A stretch of 52,693 bases of DNA from CAZQWJ01 sp964597265 (lineage in GTDB: Bacteria; Patescibacteriota; 4484-211; JAGQKX01): the NCBI GenBank assembly GCA_964597265.1, contig CAZQWJ010000003.1, positions 1 to 52,693 on the forward strand. The letters run 5' to 3'. Every line of letters starts with the position of its first letter. Positions within the stretch are counted from its first letter, which is position 1. The notes under the pieces were generated by a model. The model ran no database searches and was not told the origin of the DNA. It saw nothing but the letters and a program-made list of their open reading frames with translations. The position numbers and the translations under genes were made by a program. Positions 46,927-52,693 of this stretch are shown one piece after another.

Positions 46927-49900
46927 TCAATCGTACTGCTTTTCTACCCCCATATCAGGCACAAAGATCTTTTCTGCAATCAGTTTCAGCTCCTTCTCTT
47001 CCTTGTTATCTATCCTGCCATGCACAAGAATGATTTGGTCTTCCTGTATGGTACGTACTCCGTTTTGAAAAATTTTGGGAAATATAATTGCCTCCAACGT
47101 ACCAGTAAAATCGCTCAACTGCATAAATGCCATCTCCTGCTGTGAACTTTTTGTAATAATACGCCGCATAGAGCTTACAACCCCTCCTACTGTCACATAC
47201 GTCCCTATTGCAGACTCTTCCAGATCGCCAATTTTGTGCGTAATATATCGTTGCAGTGTCTGTAGTTCTTTTTCCAGAGGATGTTCTGTTAGATAAAAGC
47301 CCAGGAGCTCTTTTTCCCATTCGAGTAATACTCGATGAGATACCTCTTCACTCGAAGGTACTACCACAGACGTTAACTGGAAAACCGTGGTGCTGTCGCC
47401 AGTCTCAAAGAGTCCGACTTGACCCATGGCTTGCTGTTTTTGCAATGCAGAAGCTTGCTGTAGTAATTCGGGCAAGACCTGCAACATCCCTTGACGCGAA
47501 CCAAACTCGTCAAATGCCCCAACCTTGATCAAACTCTCGATCACTTTGCGGTTTACCTTTTGTGTATCAACGCGCAGACAAAAATTTGCAAAACTCGTAA
47601 ACGGCCCATTAGTTTCACGTTCTTTGACGATGCCATCCAGTGCTGCATACCCAACATTTTTGACCGCAGACAAGCCAAAACGAATGCTACGGTCTCCATC
47701 CTCTTCCTCAATAGAAAAATCAATCTGAGAAACATTGATGGACGGCAGACGAATCGGAATCTCAAGACGCTGACATTCCTTAAGCACGAGCGCAACCTTT
47801 TCTGCGTTCTGTGCTTCGCATGATAGCAACGCAGTCATGTACTCTATCGGATAATGCACTTTAAGGTATGCGGTCTGATAGACAATTATGCCATAACTGA
47901 CCGAATGCCCTTTGTTAAAACCATAACTTGCAAATGTTTCGATATAGTTAAAGATGTCTTCTGCTTCTTTCTTGGAATAACCTTTTGCCTTTTGAGCGGC
48001 TTGGATAAATTCTTCTCTCTCCTTTGCCATAAGCTCCTTGCTCTTTTTGCCAATAGCTCGGCGAAGCACGTCCGCGCGTCCAAGTGTGAATCCAGCCATG
48101 ACTTGTGGGATCTCCATTGCTTGCTCTTGATAGACCAAGACACCGTAGGTCTCTTTGAGTACGTCTTCGAGTGCTGGGTGCGGATACTCGATCTTAGACG
48201 GATCGCGTTTACCTTCAATAAACTTGGGGATTTGCTCCATAGGGCCAGGCCGATAGAGTGCTACCATAGCCATGATATCTTCAATAGTTGTGGGACGAAG
48301 ATCACGTGCCAATTGCCGGAAACCGCTACTTTCGATCTGAAACAACCCTGTGGTATGCCCTTCGCTGATCAATGCATACACTTTTGGATCATCAAGCGGG
48401 ATCTTTTGTAAATCTATGGTTATGTTGTTGTATCGTTCGACCAATTCTACCGCCCGCTGCAAAATAGAGAGGTTGCGAATCCCCAAAAAGTCCAGTTTGA
48501 GCAAACCAAGCGCATCAGGCTTAGCATTGATGTCCAAGCTATACATATCAAATTGCGTCATGGCGCCTTCCTTCTTAGAATCAAGCATAAGTGGTACATA
48601 CTCAGTGATAGGCTTATCAGTTACAATAACACCTGCAGCATGTGTACCAGCATGGCGTGCAGTACCTTGAATTTTAACTGCAAAGTCGATCATTCTACGT
48701 ACATCAGGGTTTGATTCATATTCTGTTTTGAGTTCGGTAATTTTTTGAAGCGCGTCTTCTATCTTGCCATGATGACCTTGCGCACCCATTGGGATGAGTT
48801 TGGCGATCCGGTCAACCAGTGCATAAGGCAATCCTAGCGCACGTCCCACATCACGAACTGCGGTACGTTCTTCCATACGGCCAAAGGTTACAATCTGCGC
48901 CACCTTATCCGCGCCGAACCGCTGTTTGGTAAATTCAATCACCGCTCCCCGCTTGGCATCTTCCATATCAAGATCAATATCCGGCGAACTTGGACGCTCT
49001 GGGTTAAGGAATCGCTCAAACGGTACATTATACTCAAGCGGGTTGACGTTGTTCACGCCGGTTACATACAGCACGAGTGACCCCACTGCAGAACCACGCG
49101 CCTGGATCAATATCTTTGATTGATGACAAAACCCTGCAATATCGATAAAGACTAAGAAATATGTTGCATAACCTTTTTGGCTGATCACATCTAGCTCATA
49201 GTCCAGGCGTTTGCGCACTTCGTCAGTAAGTTCACCAAACTTTTCTCGCGCTTTTTCATACGACAGCTGCTTGAGATATTGATCGGGTGTCAGATTATCT
49301 GGTGTTTCATACTTAGGAAAAATGAACTCTCCAATAGGGATTTGTAGATCCACACTCTCGGCGATGCGCAGGCTGTTTTCTATAGCCTCAGGTCGCTGAT
49401 AAAAGATCTCGGACATCTCCTTTGGTGAACGAAGATAGTACGTGGGCGAGTCTAGCAAGCACAGCTTGCGGTTAGGATCATTTATCTCCTGCTTGGTCTG
49501 AATTGCCAAGAGCACATCCTGGGCATACGCATCTTCCTTGCGGACGTAGTGTACGTCGTTTGTTGCGACAACCGGCAGGTTCATATTACCCGCTATCTCT
49601 CCAAGACGTTTGTACACTTCCTGTACAAAATCAAGCTCCTGGTCTTGCAATTCTATGTAAAAATTGTCCTCGCCAAATATATCGCGATATTCTGCAATCA
49701 GGTTTTTGGCCTTCTTCTCGTCTTGCTCTCGCAATGCGCTTGGTATCTCTGCCCCGATACAACCCGATAGGCAAATCACTCCTTCGGAATATTTCCTGAG
49801 TATATCTTTGTCAACGCGAGGTTTGTAATAGTAGCCTTCGATATGCGCCAAAGAAGTAAGTTTCAAAAGATTCTGGTAGCCAGTGAAATTTTTGGCAAGC

Positions 49901-50169
49901 AAGGTAATGTGAAACGGATCTGTATCATGCGACGCAGTCTTGTCAAAGCGGCTCCTTCGGGCTACATATGCCTCCACGCCAACAATAGGCTTGACGTTTG
50001 CTTTTTGAGATTTGAGATAAAATTCGATGGCTCCGTGCATTGCACCATGGTCGGTGAGAGCCAATGCAGGCATGTCATACTCGTTGCACACCTCCAAAAG
50101 CTCACTAATCTTGGACAATCCATCCAATAGAGAATATTCCGAGTGAACATGTAGGTGAACAAAAGACAT
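46927..50169 (-). CDS. dnaE: DNA polymerase III subunit alpha
   Basis: 1080 aa. N-terminal PHP domain (FVHLHVHSEYSLLDG, ALTDHGAMHGAIEFY), palm with the catalytic Asp residues in PDIDLDMED, fingers (GLFQIESSGFRQLARDLRPT; VALYRPGPM), YGFNKGHSVSYG, then helix-hairpin-helix and OB domains near the end (YVTVGGVVSSMRRI). Slightly shorter than E. coli DnaE (1160 aa). It is the replicative polymerase. The final 30 nt approach the start of clpC. Confidence 0.96.
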   Translation of the reverse strand: MSFVHLHVHSEYSLLDGLSKISELLEVCNEYDMPALALTDHGAMHGAIEFYLKSQKANVKPIVGVEAYVARRSRFDKTASHDTDPFHITLLAKNFTGYQNLLKLTSLAHIEGYYYKPRVDKDILRKYSEGVICLSGCIGAEIPSALREQDEKKAKNLIAEYRDIFGEDNFYIELQDQELDFVQEVYKRLGEIAGNMNLPVVATNDVHYVRKEDAYAQDVLLAIQTKQEINDPNRKLCLLDSPTYYLRSPKEMSEIFYQRPEAIENSLRIAESVDLQIPIGEFIFPKYETPDNLTPDQYLKQLSYEKAREKFGELTDEVRKRLDYELDVISQKGYATYFLVFIDIAGFCHQSKILIQARGSAVGSLVLYVTGVNNVNPLEYNVPFERFLNPERPSSPDIDLDMEDAKRGAVIEFTKQRFGADKVAQIVTFGRMEERTAVRDVGRALGLPYALVDRIAKLIPMGAQGHHGKIEDALQKITELKTEYESNPDVRRMIDFAVKIQGTARHAGTHAAGVIVTDKPITEYVPLMLDSKKEGAMTQFDMYSLDINAKPDALGLLKLDFLGIRNLSILQRAVELVERYNNITIDLQKIPLDDPKVYALISEGHTTGLFQIESSGFRQLARDLRPTTIEDIMAMVALYRPGPMEQIPKFIEGKRDPSKIEYPHPALEDVLKETYGVLVYQEQAMEIPQVMAGFTLGRADVLRRAIGKKSKELMAKEREEFIQAAQKAKGYSKKEAEDIFNYIETFASYGFNKGHSVSYGIIVYQTAYLKVHYPIEYMTALLSCEAQNAEKVALVLKECQRLEIPIRLPSINVSQIDFSIEEEDGDRSIRFGLSAVKNVGYAALDGIVKERETNGPFTSFANFCLRVDTQKVNRKVIESLIKVGAFDEFGSRQGMLQVLPELLQQASALQKQQAMGQVGLFETGDSTTVFQLTSVVVPSSEEVSHRVLLEWEKELLGFYLTEHPLEKELQTLQRYITHKIGDLEESAIGTYVTVGGVVSSMRRIITKSSQQEMAFMQLSDFTGTLEAIIFPKIFQNGVRTIQEDQIILVHGRIDNKEEKELKLIAEKIFVPDMGVEKQYD

Positions 50170-50220
50170 CGTGATTCTACTCTATCAAAGCTGCCTGTAT
50201 GGTATAAGAGGTATTTTGTC

Positions 50221-51543
50221 TTATTCCGAAAGGATCTTTTGCAAGATCTCACGCGTTAGTTGTGGCGCTGCCTTACCTTGCGTTTGGGCCATAACCTTGC
50301 CCATAAAAAAGCCAAAAAGCTCCTGCTTACCTTCCTTGTATCGTCTGACTTCATCAGGATGTTGATCGATTACTGATTGCGCAATGGTTGCCAACTCATG
50401 TGTATCCGAAACCAGCGATGTCTCCTCATCCATTACCTGCTGTATAAATTCGCCAGCGTCTGTTGAAGCAACAGACGGCTGGTTAATGGCTTTGATAATA
50501 AATTTTTTTGCGCGACCATTCGGCGCTTTCTTTACAATTTGGTCGGCAAATGTAAGTAGTTCCGGTTTCTCCAGTAGCGTGTCGATATCACCTGGCGCAA
50601 GGCCAAGTTTTGAAAAATTCTCCTCGTATGCTGGAGGGAGTTTAGGAAGCTGCTTATTCAAACCCTCGACCATTTCGGGCGAAAACACCATTGGCGGAAT
50701 GTCAGGTTCGGGAAAATATCGATAATCATGAGCTTCCTCCTTGGTACGTTGACTCACGGTGATGCCTTTATCTTCATCCCACCCGCGGGTTTCCTGCGCG
50801 GGGATTTGGCCTTTTTCTAACAACGCGATTTGGCGGTCAATCTCGTATAGCGTGGCGCGCTCGGCGAATCGAAATGAGTTGATGTTTTTGAGCTCTACCT
50901 TGTAGGGAGGTAATGCAACAGCCTGGCCGTCTTCTACTCGCGCAACCGATACGTTCGGCTCAAGACGCATGGTGCCTTTTTCCATATCCGCATCCGACAC
51001 CCCTGCATAACGCAGGATCAACCGTAGACGCTTGAGAAATTGTTTCATCACTCCTACTGATCGAATATCCGGCTCGGTAACAATCTCAATCAGCGGCATC
51101 CCGCTGCGGTTAAAATCAATAAGCGTGTATCCATTCTTGTGCATCAATTTTCCCGTATCTTCTTCCAAATGCACGCGGGTAAACTGCACCGTCGTATCCT
51201 CTCCGGTATCGGAATCGGCCACCGTCAACGTGCCACCCGTGGCAATGGGTTGATCATATTGGCTGATTTGATAGCCTTTGGGCAGGTCAGGATAAAAATA
51301 GTTCTTGCGATCAAACTTACTTTCCTGTGCAATGTCAGCGCCTAACGCCAAACCTAACTGAATCGTGGCCTCCACCGCGCGTTTGTTGGGTACAGGTAGT
51401 GCGCCGGGTAAGCCCAGACACACCGGGCAGGTGTGCGTGTTTGGCTCAGCACCAAAAATATCCGCACTACACGCACAAAACATTTTGGAATTGGTCTTTG
51501 GCTGTACATGAATTTCAAGGCCGATGATTGGTATATATGTCAT
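50221..51543 (-). CDS. gatB: Asp-tRNA(Asn)/Glu-tRNA(Gln) amidotransferase subunit B
   Basis: 440 aa. IGLEIHVQPKTNSKMFC, HTCPVCLGLPGALPVPN, FDRKNYFYPDLPKGYQISQY, then kinase-domain and the YqeY-like tail (FFMGKVMAQTQGKAAPQL). GatB activates the misacylated tRNA within GatCAB. An AsnRS gene lies close upstream on the same strand, so the complex more likely serves Glu-tRNA(Gln) (inference). gatA and gatC are not in the window. Confidence 0.96.
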   Translation of the reverse strand: MTYIPIIGLEIHVQPKTNSKMFCACSADIFGAEPNTHTCPVCLGLPGALPVPNKRAVEATIQLGLALGADIAQESKFDRKNYFYPDLPKGYQISQYDQPIATGGTLTVADSDTGEDTTVQFTRVHLEEDTGKLMHKNGYTLIDFNRSGMPLIEIVTEPDIRSVGVMKQFLKRLRLILRYAGVSDADMEKGTMRLEPNVSVARVEDGQAVALPPYKVELKNINSFRFAERATLYEIDRQIALLEKGQIPAQETRGWDEDKGITVSQRTKEEAHDYRYFPEPDIPPMVFSPEMVEGLNKQLPKLPPAYEENFSKLGLAPGDIDTLLEKPELLTFADQIVKKAPNGRAKKFIIKAINQPSVASTDAGEFIQQVMDEETSLVSDTHELATIAQSVIDQHPDEVRRYKEGKQELFGFFMGKVMAQTQGKAAPQLTREILQKILSE

Positions 51544-51547
51544 GGTT

Positions 51548-52255
51548 TTATTTGCTAATATGGATTTCTGGAACCCATAAGTTTGCAGGACTCTTTAACA
51601 CATTAACAATAACCGTTGCCAAGTCTTCAGGCTCCGTAAAACCGGTTGTATCTCTATCGTCATCTGCTTTTTTGAATATCTTTGTTTTGGTACCCCCTTG
51701 GTAAACCCCACAAACTTTGACCTTGGTTTCCTTCAAATCTTCACGTAAGACATCAGTAAAACCTCTCAGCCCGTATTTTGATGCCGCATATACTGACTGG
51801 CCTTTTTGAGGAATGAGTCCTGAACGCGAACTGATATTAACTATTGCTGCTTCTGGCTGGTTTTTCAAAATTGGCAATACGTCTTTGACGATATGTATAG
51901 GTGCAATGAGGTTCACCTCTATGACTTGGTTGATGGTTTGATGATCTATACCTGTTAAATCTCCGGGTTTGTGCCAGATACCTGCATTATTGATAACAAT
52001 AGCCAAATCAGTGTGACTCTTGGTAATCTCTTGCAAAGCCATACCGCTCTCTTCCCTATCTAATAGGTCAAATGCATACACATACACCTCAGGTGCACCA
52101 AGCTCCAAAGCATGCTCTTTGACAGAAGCTAATCTTTGGTCATCCCTGCCGCAAAGCAAAAGTGTTGCTTTCTCTTTTGCAAGAGCCAAGGCAATCTCTC
52201 TGCCTATTCCATCACTTGCTCCAGTTATAATAGCTTTTTTGTTTAGTAAATCCAT
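51548..52255 (-). CDS. short-chain dehydrogenase/reductase
   Basis: 235 aa classical SDR. Cofactor loop TGASDGIGREIA, NNAG motif (IVINNAGIW), catalytic Ser in VNISSRSG and Tyr-Lys in YAASKYG. The acidic/basic residues after beta-2 (CGRDD) suit NADP(H). Substrate unknown. It lies between asnS and gatB with gaps of 4 nt on each side, so is likely co-transcribed. Confidence 0.92.
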   Translation of the reverse strand: MDLLNKKAIITGASDGIGREIALALAKEKATLLLCGRDDQRLASVKEHALELGAPEVYVYAFDLLDREESGMALQEITKSHTDLAIVINNAGIWHKPGDLTGIDHQTINQVIEVNLIAPIHIVKDVLPILKNQPEAAIVNISSRSGLIPQKGQSVYAASKYGLRGFTDVLREDLKETKVKVCGVYQGGTKTKIFKKADDDRDTTGFTEPEDLATVIVNVLKSPANLWVPEIHISK

Positions 52256-52259
52256 ATAG

Positions 52260-52693
52260 TTACGGTTTTAATCTGTTCAGTGTACGGGGGAACCCAATCG
52301 CCTCCCGAACATGATCAATACCACTAAACCAGGCCACCATGCGTTCAAATCCAATACCAAATCCTGCGTGCGGTACCGTGCCATACTTTCGTAAATCCAG
52401 ATACCAGTCAAAATCTTCTTCTGACAGATCATGCTCTTTGATATTTTTGAGCAACGTTTCGTAATCATCAATACGTTGTCCGCCGCCGATCATCTCACCA
52501 TACCCTTCTGGTACAAACAGGTCTACTGACAAGGAATATTTAGGGTCTTCGTCTGTTTTGAAATAAAAGCCTTTGATAGCGGTCGGATACCGATGGACAA
52601 ACACTGGTTGGCTGCCTTCTTTGAATAAAGTATCCTCGTCATCATTGCCAAGGTCTTCTCCCCATTGAATATCCGAACCTAGTTCGCGAAGCC
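52260..52693 (-). CDS. asnS: asparagine-tRNA ligase, C-terminal part
   Basis: Runs off the right edge of the window. The visible 144 codons contain motif-2/3 regions of class II synthetases: FVHRYPTAIKGFYFK, GEMIGGGQRIDDYETL, RKYGTVPHAGFGIGFERMVA and the ending REAIGFPRTLNRLKP, which fits AsnRS better than AspRS. It charges tRNA-Asn. Confidence 0.93.
   Translation of the reverse strand, partial: LRELGSDIQWGEDLGNDDEDTLFKEGSQPVFVHRYPTAIKGFYFKTDEDPKYSLSVDLFVPEGYGEMIGGGQRIDDYETLLKNIKEHDLSEEDFDWYLDLRKYGTVPHAGFGIGFERMVAWFSGIDHVREAIGFPRTLNRLKP

Overview
The window looks like part of a metagenome-assembled genome from the Candidate Phyla Radiation (Patescibacteria). The evidence is indirect: compact single-copy housekeeping genes, a reduced UvrC, a LysW-like small protein, a zinc-finger-fused ClpC, divergent Mur ligases, a short RSH protein, several uncharacterised families, and three exact 100-N scaffold gaps. 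TGA is used as a normal stop (the MurE-like gene and UvrC's upstream neighbour), so the recoded Absconditabacteria/Gracilibacteria code is not used. I cannot name a lower taxon.

Layout. 1-700: tRNA-Arg, tRNA-Lys and tRNA-Leu in repeat-rich spacers. 0.7-7.6 kb: RelA/SpoT homologue, then a peptidoglycan block (MurE-like ligase, GNAT-like transferase, Mpl-like ligase, NlpC/P60-like hydrolase, MraY). 7.5-10.4 kb: LysW-like protein divergent from a PLP enzyme plus ATP-grasp pair, a broken small zinc-ribbon gene and tRNA-Leu. 10.5-19 kb: peptide-binding protein, SecG, small membrane protein, UvrC, transglutaminase, a broken M23-like gene and two membrane-anchored surface proteins. 19-25.6 kb: UvrA, UvrB, DedA, RsmI. 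25.6-33 kb: histidine kinase, enolase, response regulator, PEP synthase, phosphohexomutase, TrmD. 33-35.2 kb: ruvCAB. 35.2-39 kb: a hyperacidic protein gene, a tRNA-Glu locus surrounded by tRNA fragments and a GIY-YIG gene, and a small accessory island. 39-43 kb: DUF192, Era, SPFH, MscS-like, DUF1294 and other small genes. 43.1-52.7 kb: tRNA-Lys, YraN, L19, ClpC, DnaE, GatB, an SDR and the end of AsnRS.

The most unusual signal is a family of about 107-bp elements at tRNA 3' ends. Each complete copy runs: intact tRNA, a leader, a 7-bp hairpin (TTCAARC / GYTTGAA type), a spacer, a perfect 10-bp hairpin, then a duplicate of the tRNA 3' end including CCA. Hairpin starts are 42-43 nt apart in all four visible copies, and both stems covary. 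At tRNA-Glu, a second insertion on the 5' side carries a GIY-YIG nuclease gene and a copy of the tRNA 5' end split by a hairpin-rich insert. I know of no described system matching this and I treat it as a candidate tRNA-targeted mobile or RNA-structural element.

A second theme is initiation. At least nine genes have a -10-like hexamer ending 6-7 nt before the start codon, as expected for leaderless mRNAs, while only a few (acidic protein, LysW-like, PhnB-like) have a clear Shine-Dalgarno. Several divergent gene pairs have overlapping -10 hexamers. Two of the three N gaps have identical flanks (55 bp and 35 bp), so they are probably unmerged contig overlaps rather than missing sequence.
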